The position numbers and the translations under genes were made by a program. A model generated the notes under the pieces. It saw nothing but the letters and a program-made list of their open reading frames with translations. It ran no database searches and had not been told where the DNA came from. Shown in pieces: positions 8,086-13,904 of a stretch of DNA of 13,904 nucleotides (the first letter of the stretch is position 1; each line of letters begins with the position of its first letter). The stretch comes from an uncultured Sulfurimonas sp. (GTDB lineage: Bacteria > Campylobacterota > Campylobacteria > Campylobacterales > Sulfurimonadaceae), in the NCBI GenBank assembly GCA_937914675.1, contig CALDOC010000304.1, positions 1-13,904 on the forward strand, read 5' to 3'.

Positions 8086-8120
8086 TATCTAAATAAGACA
8101 AAAATTGTCTTATTTAGATA
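8086..8120 (-). terminator. Perfect 16-bp AT-rich inverted repeat after thiC (possible terminator)
   Basis: The arms at 8086-8101 and 8105-8120 are perfect 16-nt complements around a 3-nt AAA loop (TTT in the minus-strand RNA). The stem has only three G-C pairs, so it is long but AT-rich. It lies 20 bp beyond the thiC stop codon and 65 bp before mrp. A terminator or 3' stabilising hairpin for thiC is the simplest reading. No long U-tract follows on the minus strand (the next bases are CGCTAAAG). Its right arm overlaps a second inverted repeat, described separately. Confidence 0.5.
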
Positions 8121-8140
8121 ACTTAAAATTTAAGTTATCT
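8116..8140 (-). repeat. Second inverted repeat at the thiC stop, sharing an arm with the larger hairpin
   Basis: AGATAACTTA (8116-8125) and TAAGTTATCT (8131-8140) are perfect 10-nt complements, with one more A-T pair inside and a 3-nt loop. The repeat abuts the thiC stop codon. Its AGATA arm at 8116-8120 is also the outer end of the 16-bp hairpin at 8086-8120, so the two structures cannot both form completely. Confidence 0.6.
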
Positions 8141-9538
8141 TTATGCTACTTCCGCAGCTTCGAGAGCGGAGTCTCTCTCTCTTACTTCTTGCGCAATGCG
8201 CTCAATCGCTTCTGGATTATCCATAATGTCTTGAGTTATTTTGTAAGAACAAAATTTTGGTCCACACATGGAACAAAACTCAGCTTCTTTGAATACGTCT
8301 TGAGGAAGAGTTTCATCGTGGTACTCACGGGCTCTGTCGCCATCAAGCGCCAGTTCAAACTGCTTTTCCCAGTCAAAGCTATAACGAGCGTCGCTCATCG
8401 CGTCGTCCACGTCTCTTGCTCCTTTGCGACCGCGAGCTATGTCAGCGGCATGCGCCGCTATCTTATAAGCGATAATTCCCTCACGAACGTCGTGAGCGTT
8501 TGGAAGACCCAAATGCTCTTTTGGCGTTACGTAGCACAACATGCTCGCTCCATGCCATCCGCCAACGGCCGCGCCAATGGCCGAAGATATATGATCATAC
8601 CCAGCGGCGATGTCTGTAACCAATGGTCCTAAAATATAAAAAGGAGCTTCATGACAAAGTTCTCTTTGAATTTTCATATTGCGTTCGATTTGGTTGATAG
8701 GCACGTGTCCCGGACCTTCAATCATAACTTGAACGTTTTTTTCCCAAGCTCTTAAAGTTAATTCACCCAATATTTTAAGCTCGCCTAGTTGCGCTTCGTC
8801 CGAAGCGTCCGCTAAACATCCTGGACGAAGAGAATCGCCTAAAGACAAAGAAACGTCATACTTGGCGCAGATGTCTAAAATTTCGTCAAACGCGGTGTAA
8901 AAAGGATTTTCTCTATGATAGTGCATCATCCATGCCGCCATTAAAGAACCTCCACGAGAGACGATTCCCATCTTGCGTTTTGCAACTTTAGGCATTGTTT
9001 CAAGTAAAAAACCCGCATGAATCGTAAAGTATGAAACGCCTTGTTTCGCTTGTCGCTCAAGAACTTCAAGCATGACTTCTATACTCAAGTCTTCTATCTT
9101 GTTTTTCACGTCATGAAGAATTTGATAAATGGGAACGGTTCCAATTGGAATCTTTGAAGCGTTTATTACGGCTTTACGAATCTCATCTAAATCTCCACCA
9201 GTTGAAAGGTCCATGGCCGTATCAGCCTTGTATTTTTGAGACACTTTCATCTTTTCAACTTCGTCTTCTATATCCGCAGCGATAGCGGAAGAGCCAATAT
9301 TTGCGTTTATCTTACACTTACTCGCAATGCCTATCGCCATAGGTTCCAATGACTTATGGTTTACGTTCGCGGGAATAATTAAACGCCCACGAGCAACTTC
9401 GCTGCGAATAAGTTCAGGAGACAATTCCTCTATTTTAGCGACATATTCCATTTCACCCGTAATAATACCCTGTTTGGCGTAATACATTTGCGTGCGAACG
9501 GCGTCGTTTTCGCGTTCTTTCAACCATAAAGATCTCAT
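8141..9538 (-). CDS. thiC: Phosphomethylpyrimidine synthase ThiC
   Basis: ThiC is a radical-SAM enzyme that rearranges aminoimidazole ribotide into HMP-phosphate, the pyrimidine half of thiamine. The 465 residues match the short form without the long N-terminal extension of the E. coli enzyme (631). Core motifs include 'IPANVNH' (55-61), 'NANIGSS' (78-84), 'DLSTGGDLDEIR' (110-121), 'SRGGSLMAAWM' (194-204), 'SLGDSLRPGC' (232-241), 'EGPGHVP' (274-280) and 'GPLVTDIAAGYDHI' (304-317). The C-terminal cluster motif is CSMCGPKFC: C422, C425 and C430 in CxxCxxxxC, which binds the [4Fe-4S] cluster. A strong ribosome binding site, AAGGAGA, precedes the ATG at 9538. No TPP riboswitch sequence (CTGAGA or its partner loop) is seen in the upstream 190 bp. 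It is divergent from ispDF and followed by mrp. Confidence 0.98.
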   Translation of the reverse strand: MRSLWLKERENDAVRTQMYYAKQGIITGEMEYVAKIEELSPELIRSEVARGRLIIPANVNHKSLEPMAIGIASKCKINANIGSSAIAADIEDEVEKMKVSQKYKADTAMDLSTGGDLDEIRKAVINASKIPIGTVPIYQILHDVKNKIEDLSIEVMLEVLERQAKQGVSYFTIHAGFLLETMPKVAKRKMGIVSRGGSLMAAWMMHYHRENPFYTAFDEILDICAKYDVSLSLGDSLRPGCLADASDEAQLGELKILGELTLRAWEKNVQVMIEGPGHVPINQIERNMKIQRELCHEAPFYILGPLVTDIAAGYDHISSAIGAAVGGWHGASMLCYVTPKEHLGLPNAHDVREGIIAYKIAAHAADIARGRKGARDVDDAMSDARYSFDWEKQFELALDGDRAREYHDETLPQDVFKEAEFCSMCGPKFCSYKITQDIMDNPEAIERIAQEVRERDSALEAAEVA

Positions 9539-9569
9539 AGTTTCTCCTTAAAATTATAATTATTGTCGT

Positions 9570-9575
9570 AATATA
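9570..9575 (-). promoter_or_regulatory. Candidate -10 element for thiC
   Basis: TATATT on the minus strand lies about 32 bp upstream of the thiC ATG and 20 bp before its ribosome binding site. The whole 9539-9728 divergent region is AT-rich and offers several look-alikes, so this choice is tentative. No thiamine-responsive leader is recognisable. Confidence 0.25.
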
Positions 9576-9690
9576 ATCAAATAAAGTTAATCTAATATAA
9601 AATGATACGCTTGGTAATATTATTTATGTAATTCTTGTAAAATATAAATCAATTAATATTCTCATTCAAGATAAAAAAAGTTTCAATGTG

Positions 9691-9696
9691 TATAAT
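9691..9696 (+). promoter_or_regulatory. -10 element of the ispDF-regulator-sat-pgpA operon
   Basis: A perfect TATAAT preceded by TGTG lies 32 bp upstream of the ispDF TTG start. A transcript starting near 9703 would have a leader of about 25 nt containing the ribosome binding site AAGGAGA (9717-9723). The next three genes overlap or nearly touch, and I see no other promoter candidate, so this probably drives all four. No clear -35 is present. Confidence 0.55.
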
Positions 9697-9728
9697 TTCG
9701 TAACACTTTCACAATCAAGGAGACCGTA

Positions 9729-10850
9729 TTGTCTGATTTAACACTTATCTTACTCGCGGCAGGAAGCTCAAGCCGTTTTAGCAACGACGTTAAAAAACAG
9801 TGGCTCAGAGTTGGCCATAAGCCTTTGTGGCAATTTGTAGCAGATAATTTTCAATCTACGAACTTATTTAGCAAGATAATAATCACTTCTTCCCCTGATG
9901 ACGTTTCATATATGAAAAATTACGCTTCTTATACGTTTGTTGAAGGCTCGAACACTAGACAAAATTCTCTCAAAAACGCTTTAGAAAAAGTAGAAACGGA
10001 ATTTGTCTTGGTTAGCGACGTCGCGAGGGCATGCGTTGGAGAAGAGTTTTTAAAAACCATTCTTAAAAAAAAGGGAGAATCTGACTGCATTGTCCCCTAT
10101 CTCCCCGTCAGCGACACTATTGTTTATGAGAACACCACTATAGATAGAGATAAAGTTAAACGCGTTCAAACGCCTCAACTCTCTCGCGTAAAAATACTAA
10201 AAGAAGCCCTTCAAACTAACGACGAGTTCACAGATGAAAGTAGCGCCCTTGTGATTTATGGAGGGACTAGAGAGTTTATTTTAGGCGAAGACGAGGCGCA
10301 TAAAATCACTTTCGTTAAAGATTTAAACAAAATTCCTTGCTTAACCCCTCCCTCGAGCGACTCCTTAAGTGGAACTGGTTTTGACGTTCACGCGTTTGAT
10401 ACAAAAGGTGACATGTACCTAGGTGGAGTTTTAATAGAATCTGATTATGGGTTTAAAGCCCATAGCGATGGAGACGTCGCCATTCATGCTCTAATAGACG
10501 CCCTTTTAGGGGCTGCGGGAATGGGTGACATAGGAATGATGTTTCCAGACAATGATGACAATTATCGAGGAATAGACTCAAAAACGTTACTTAAAAGAGT
10601 TGTTACAAAAATTTACAATTTTGGGTTTGTCATAGTAAACGTCGATTTAACGATCGCTGCTCAACAACCACGAATAGGCGAGTATAAACGTCTCATGAGA
10701 GAAACTCTATCAGAAATATTAAAAATTAATAGTTCAAGAGTAAACATAAAAGCCACGACAACGGAAAAACTAGGCTTTATCGGTCGTGGCGAGGGCGTTG
10801 GCGTTATTGCAAACGCAAATTTAAAATATTTTGATTGGACGCAAATTTGA
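9729..10850 (+). CDS. ispDF: Bifunctional IspDF: MEP cytidylyltransferase / MEcPP synthase
   Basis: This fusion carries out two steps of the MEP isoprenoid pathway: CDP-ME synthesis from MEP and CTP (IspD), and cyclisation of CDP-ME 2-phosphate to MEcPP (IspF). The intervening kinase IspE is not in the window. The IspD half (about 1-205) has LLAAGSSSRF (8-17), the CTP-loop lysines K22/K23, SDVAR (96-100) in place of the usual DAARP, and 'RVQTPQ' (145-150). The IspF half (about 215-373) has GTGFDVHAF (215-223) with metal ligands D219 and H221, 'AHSDGDVAIHALIDALLGA' with H253, and 'TTTEKLGFIGRGEG' (343-356). At 373 residues it matches the roughly 370 of Campylobacter IspDF. The start is TTG at 9729, supported by AAGGAGA ending 5 nt upstream. 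Its stop overlaps the start of the next gene. Confidence 0.96.
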   Translation: MSDLTLILLAAGSSSRFSNDVKKQWLRVGHKPLWQFVADNFQSTNLFSKIIITSSPDDVSYMKNYASYTFVEGSNTRQNSLKNALEKVETEFVLVSDVARACVGEEFLKTILKKKGESDCIVPYLPVSDTIVYENTTIDRDKVKRVQTPQLSRVKILKEALQTNDEFTDESSALVIYGGTREFILGEDEAHKITFVKDLNKIPCLTPPSSDSLSGTGFDVHAFDTKGDMYLGGVLIESDYGFKAHSDGDVAIHALIDALLGAAGMGDIGMMFPDNDDNYRGIDSKTLLKRVVTKIYNFGFVIVNVDLTIAAQQPRIGEYKRLMRETLSEILKINSSRVNIKATTTEKLGFIGRGEGVGVIANANLKYFDWTQI

Positions 10851-11734
10851 AAATACTAATTATAGAGAACGAAATTTATTTAGCCCAAAGCATAGCTACG
10901 AAACTTGGTGAACTGGGGCATGTCTGTGAAATGTGTACGTCGACAAAAGACGCTATAAAAAGCAACTCGTACGACGTCGTACTTCTATCCACAAATATAA
11001 ATGGCCAAGACTTCAATCCCGTGATAGAAACGTTTAAAAAATCCATTGTAATTTTAATGGTTTCGTACATCAGCAACGACACAGTCTCTAAACCGCTTAG
11101 TTTAGGCGCTAAAGATTATATACTCAAACCATTTATGATTGAAGAACTCATAAGAAAAATCAATCATTACCAAGATTATGAAAAACTTAAAAGCCGAAAC
11201 AAAGCTTATGAAAAATACCTTACGCACTCTTTTTCCAGCGTCGTTCAAAAGCACAAACCAGAACAAATAGAGCTTCCTCTGTTTGTTTCTTCAAGTTTTC
11301 AAAAATATAGCGACGCCTTTGCGTTCGAATATGCCAAAAACAAAAACTTGCCTATTCATTTTTTAACGCTAAACGACCCAAAAACAATGGTTGAAATTGC
11401 TTCTTTGCCGCAAAACTGCATAATTTACATCATTGATTATCAAGTTTTGAAAAAAAGCGATAAAAAAATCTTTTGCTCTCTCATTAAAGGAAAACAGGCT
11501 ATCATCACAAGCAATGAGAAGATTGAGGAAGTGGAATACCCGGTATTTGAAATCAAAAGTGGCAATAATATATTTGACAAAGGAGAAATACTTCCTATAG
11601 AAGATTACGTTAAATTTATAATTTTGAACTACCAAAGTAAGTATCCTGATACTGAACTATCAAAAAAACTAGGCATTAGCCGTAAAAGTTTATGGGAAAA
11701 ACGTAAAAAATATGACATCATCAAGAAAAAATAA
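10847..11734 (+). CDS. Atypical orphan response regulator (HP1021/Cj1608 type) with Fis-like DNA-binding end
   Basis: The N-terminal receiver domain (about 1-115) has the acidic pair region ENE (7-9), S73 and the conserved K94 of 'LKPF'. The phospho-accepting aspartate is replaced by Ser48 in 'YDVVLLSTN', so normal phosphorylation is not expected. The middle part (about 140-245) has no recognisable motif. The C-terminus (about 267-290, 'TELSKKLGISRKSLWEKRKK') is a Fis/NtrC-type helix-turn-helix, but no AAA+ Walker motifs are present. Size, Asp-to-Ser change and location directly after ispDF match H. pylori HP1021 and C. jejuni Cj1608, orphan regulators linked to redox-responsive metabolism and to replication control at oriC. 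Cysteines are at 27, 30, 191 and 210. I prefer the TTG at 10847, overlapping the ispDF stop by 4 nt, because the protein then begins MKILIIENE like typical receivers. The in-frame TTG at 10835 would add four residues. The orthology is inferred from memory of these families. Confidence 0.85.
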   Translation: MKILIIENEIYLAQSIATKLGELGHVCEMCTSTKDAIKSNSYDVVLLSTNINGQDFNPVIETFKKSIVILMVSYISNDTVSKPLSLGAKDYILKPFMIEELIRKINHYQDYEKLKSRNKAYEKYLTHSFSSVVQKHKPEQIELPLFVSSSFQKYSDAFAFEYAKNKNLPIHFLTLNDPKTMVEIASLPQNCIIYIIDYQVLKKSDKKIFCSLIKGKQAIITSNEKIEEVEYPVFEIKSGNNIFDKGEILPIEDYVKFIILNYQSKYPDTELSKKLGISRKSLWEKRKKYDIIKKK

Positions 11735-12902
11735 AACTCTCTTCATAGATAAAGAGGCCGCTTCGGCGTTGGAATTACTAAAACACTCTCTACTCTCTCC
11801 CGCTTCAAAACTTATGGGAAAAGAGATGAGTCGACGGGTATTGGAAACAAAACTTATAAATGGCCAAACGTTTCCCTTTCCTTTTATATTGGCTCCCTCT
11901 GGCAAAACAAACATTGAAACCATCAAATCGCTCAAACGCAATGAAGAGGTTACTTTAATATGTGAAAACAAAGAATTTGCAACGCTAACAATAGACGAAA
12001 TTTTTGAGATTGATCCAGAAGATAGGATAAGACATATCTACGGAACCTACGATTTAGCGCACCCTGGAGTTGTCACCACTCTTAAAAGAATAGGCACTTT
12101 AGCCATTAGCGGCGAATACTCCTTGATAGACAAAACTGAAGATATAAACGTTAGAAGAATAAAAGAGGCTAAAGAAGCTATTGGCGCGAAACACACTTCG
12201 TCAATAGTTATGGCGGCCAACCCTCTTCATCGAGCCCATGAGCGATTAATACGCCAATCGCTTGAGAGCACCGACCTATTGGTGATTTTTTTGCTGAAAC
12301 CTTATGATAATCAAAATATTAGCTATGACGTAAGGAAAGAAGCTTTAGAATTTTTTATCAACCATTTTTTACCAAAAAATAGAGTAATTATCGTACCGCT
12401 TGAAAATAGCTATATATTTGCTGGTTACAATGAGATAATCATCGACGCCATCGTCGCTAAAAATTATGGATGCAATAGACTTACCATTGGTCGCAACCAT
12501 GCCGGACTTGGGATGTTTTACGATGACAACTCAAATAAATCAATCATAGACAAAGTAGTAGGGATAGATATTGAGATAAGCATATCTAGCGAATACGTGT
12601 ACTGTGACAAATGCACGACGTTAGTGAGTAAAAATACTTGTCCTCATGGGCAACATCATCAAATCTCTTATCATTCAGACTCTATTTTAGCGTTACTTGA
12701 AGCTGGGATTTTACCTCCCGCCGTACTTATGAGAAAAGAGATATCTTCTTTTTTACTTTCAAAACTTATACCAAATAGATTTAAGAACTTGGAAAAACTT
12801 TACTATGACACTTTTCCCGTCGAGGGACTTTTAGAAGAACACGACGAGAAAGATTTTTACACTGAGCTTATGAAGCTCTATCAAACGACATCGCTTACAT
12901 AA
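11712..12902 (+). CDS. ATP-sulfurylase (sulfate adenylyltransferase)-family protein with altered sulfate-binding motif
   Basis: The 396-residue length and domain order match bacterial Sat, which makes or consumes adenosine 5'-phosphosulfate. A PUA-like N-terminal domain (about 1-155, with 'LSPASKLMGKEM') precedes the nucleotidyltransferase domain (about 160-330). The HxxH nucleotide motif is present as NPLHRAHE (170-177). The preceding residues, which are QTR in active sulfurylases, are M167-A168-A169. The second ATP loop is GRNHAGLGMFY (260-270) instead of GRDHAG. A Zn-binding set, C298, C301, C310 and H312 (CDKC and CPH), is present as in several bacterial forms. The gene overlaps the regulator's 3' end by 23 nt with no strong ribosome binding site, suggesting translational coupling. 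Cj1609 in C. jejuni occupies the same position. Family membership is clear. Catalysis with sulfate is doubtful, so I give no sat symbol. Confidence 0.85.
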   Translation: MTSSRKNKTLFIDKEAASALELLKHSLLSPASKLMGKEMSRRVLETKLINGQTFPFPFILAPSGKTNIETIKSLKRNEEVTLICENKEFATLTIDEIFEIDPEDRIRHIYGTYDLAHPGVVTTLKRIGTLAISGEYSLIDKTEDINVRRIKEAKEAIGAKHTSSIVMAANPLHRAHERLIRQSLESTDLLVIFLLKPYDNQNISYDVRKEALEFFINHFLPKNRVIIVPLENSYIFAGYNEIIIDAIVAKNYGCNRLTIGRNHAGLGMFYDDNSNKSIIDKVVGIDIEISISSEYVYCDKCTTLVSKNTCPHGQHHQISYHSDSILALLEAGILPPAVLMRKEISSFLLSKLIPNRFKNLEKLYYDTFPVEGLLEEHDEKDFYTELMKLYQTTSLT

Positions 12903-12919
12903 AAAGCTACGAGGATACA

Positions 12920-13423
12920 ATGAACCATTTTTTTATCACGCTAGGATTAACGTCTCTACCAAAAAACATGCAAGCCATTATGGCGACGACTCTTTTCTTG
13001 ATTTTTGGAATTATTATCTTGATTTATTTTAGTGAAACGACTCTTTTTCTCTCGGCTTTACTTATCTCAGTCATAGCCATGAGAGCCATAAACGCTCATG
13101 AGCAAACTAGCGGGATTCATAATGATGACATAATCATGATAGATAAATCCGCTGGAATTTGGTTTGCCCTTAGCGTGGCTCCCGCCATCAACGTCTCAAT
13201 TGACGAGATAGGTCAATTTAGTAACGGCTTTTTAATTCAGTCAATGCTCTCTTTTGCTCTGTTTATATACTTTGAAAAAAGTAAACTCTCCATCATAGGC
13301 AAAATATACCGTGAGGCGAAAAGTGGATTATCAACGATTGGCGACGATATTTTGGCAGGTTTTACAGCTGGAATTGTAAGTTCGCTTTTATGGCAGACTT
13401 ACCTACAGCTCCAAAATTTATAG
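12920..13423 (+). CDS. pgpA: PgpA-family (phosphatidylglycerophosphatase A) membrane protein, divergent
   Basis: PgpA removes the phosphate from phosphatidylglycerol-phosphate in the inner membrane. The 167 residues fit the family length, with hydrophobic segments at about 20-37, 42-56, 78-93, 104-117 and 144-160. Family landmarks kept are 'GIHNDDIIMID' (65-75) with a following 'xxAGIW', and the GDDILAGFTAG motif (141-151). Several usually conserved positions are changed. The 'DE' of the central IDEvvG motif is D75-K76. The N-terminal APGT stretch reads KNMQ (15-18). The KPWPI motif is replaced around residues 120-126. GAGGA at 12910-12914 or so is the ribosome binding site. It is the last gene of the ispDF operon (17-nt gap after sat-like) and occupies the position of Cj1610. 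Family assignment is probable; activity is uncertain. Confidence 0.75.
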   Translation: MNHFFITLGLTSLPKNMQAIMATTLFLIFGIIILIYFSETTLFLSALLISVIAMRAINAHEQTSGIHNDDIIMIDKSAGIWFALSVAPAINVSIDEIGQFSNGFLIQSMLSFALFIYFEKSKLSIIGKIYREAKSGLSTIGDDILAGFTAGIVSSLLWQTYLQLQNL

Positions 13424-13900
13424 CCGTTTGCCTTTATACGCTCTAGCTATTAATTTCTTCAACCAATTTTTCTTCTCCACCTCGCTATTTTCTTCCTTAA
13501 GGGACGTGTTTTCAAAAGATTTCGCAAATGATTTATATTTGAGAGCGATGAATCTATCTCTTGCCGCTCGAGGGACGTCTTTTGTCTTAATGGACTTCAA
13601 CTCATCTGGCGAGAGTTCTTCAAGAGATTTCAAATACGCTCGCAGTCTCATCTCTTCAAAAGTATGTCTATCTTCATAAGGTATCTCTTTTACGTCCACC
13701 CGCTTCAATTCCTCTAGCGTCATTTTTTCAAGAGTTTTAGAAAAAGCCCTATATTTTATTCCTATAAACTTATCCCGACTTGCGGCTGGAATATCTTTGA
13801 CGTTAACGTTATTTAATTCATCTAAAGACATCAAGCTCAAAGATTCAAAAAAAGTTTTATGCTTAATCTCTTCAAATATTTGTCTCTCTTCGCCATTCAT
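13418..13900 (-). CDS. Uncharacterised charged protein made of 36-residue tandem repeats (possibly partial)
   Basis: I do not recognise this protein. Its 160 residues are built from an exact 36-residue period: units at 17-52, 53-88 and 89-124, with the end of an earlier unit at 2-16 and the start of another at 125-130. Each unit has a pattern like '(S/T)L...(M/L)(S/T)x(D/E)EL' at its start, then 'K(D/E)(I/V)P' (35-38, 71-74, 107-110), an Arg at 42/78/114 and a Phe at 45/81/117. The predicted character is helical, highly charged and soluble, with no signal peptide or membrane segment, and a basic tail ('WLKKLIARAYKGKRL'). The ATG at 13900 lies 4 bp from the window edge and falls inside a repeat phase, so the true start may be further upstream. 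The stop overlaps the pgpA stop by 6 nt, tail to tail. The repeat architecture is certain; the function is unknown. Confidence 0.75.
   Translation of the reverse strand: MNGEERQIFEEIKHKTFFESLSLMSLDELNNVNVKDIPAASRDKFIGIKYRAFSKTLEKMTLEELKRVDVKEIPYEDRHTFEEMRLRAYLKSLEELSPDELKSIKTKDVPRAARDRFIALKYKSFAKSFENTSLKEENSEVEKKNWLKKLIARAYKGKRL
13529..13852 (-). repeat. Three 108-bp coding tandem repeat units
   Basis: The three complete 36-residue units of the minus-strand protein correspond to 13745-13852, 13637-13744 and 13529-13636, each exactly 108 bp with no spacer. The units are clearly related at protein level but well diverged at DNA level, so this is an old, selected repeat and not a recent slippage product. 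Confidence 0.75.
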
Positions 13901-13904
13901 CGTT

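Noticed and set aside
8105..8632. 175-codon plus-strand reading frame antisense to thiC
   Set aside because: It is a shadow of thiC, whose minus-strand frame encodes all family motifs; the antisense product has no family character or start signal.
9539..9728. Possible TPP riboswitch in front of thiC
   Set aside because: Neither the CTGAGA core nor the complementary conserved loop sequence of the THI element is present on the thiC-leading strand.

Overview
The window looks like a chromosomal stretch from an AT-rich member of the Campylobacterota (formerly Epsilonproteobacteria), most likely a free-living Sulfurimonas- or Sulfurovum-like organism. This rests on protein character, on the fused ispDF gene, and on the gene order ispDF - atypical response regulator - sat-like gene - pgpA. 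I recall that order from Campylobacter (Cj1607-Cj1610), and its first two genes from Helicobacter (HP1020-HP1021). The genus is an inference. There are no RNA genes, insertion sequences, CRISPR arrays or prophage genes, and no gene-free gap longer than about 190 bp.

Layout. 1-152 is non-coding apart from a weak hairpin. 153-437 (-) encodes a small ABM-fold monooxygenase-like protein. It diverges from glnD (533-3043, +), which is followed after one base by glmS (3045-4859). These two link glutamine/PII nitrogen sensing with glutamine-dependent amino-sugar synthesis. A membrane diguanylate cyclase with a periplasmic haem c motif follows (4933-6780), and a strong GC-rich hairpin at 6803-6828 separates it from convergent mrp. 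On the minus strand, thiC (8141-9538) is followed by mrp (6845-8020). ThiC is a [4Fe-4S] enzyme and Mrp/ApbC is an Fe-S carrier, so the pairing makes sense. Between them lie two overlapping AT-rich inverted repeats that share one arm.

From 9729 a tightly packed plus-strand operon runs ispDF (TTG start) - HP1021/Cj1608-type regulator (TTG start, 4-nt overlap) - sat-like gene (23-nt overlap) - pgpA (17-nt gap). It combines isoprenoid precursor synthesis, a pseudo-receiver regulator, an ATP-sulfurylase-family protein and a phospholipid phosphatase-family protein. Convergent to it, 13418-13900 (-) encodes a protein of unknown function built from exact 36-residue repeats; its start may lie beyond the window edge.

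The most unusual points are several recognisable proteins lacking key residues. The receiver has Ser in place of the phospho-accepting Asp. The sat-like protein has MAA in place of the sulfate-binding QTR. The PgpA-like protein has DK in place of DE and no APGT motif. Mrp has lost its central CxxC but has a Cys-rich C-terminal tail. The other leads are the 36-residue repeat protein, the haem/cysteine-bearing diguanylate cyclase, and the three-arm inverted repeat after thiC. No complete novel multi-gene system is evident.
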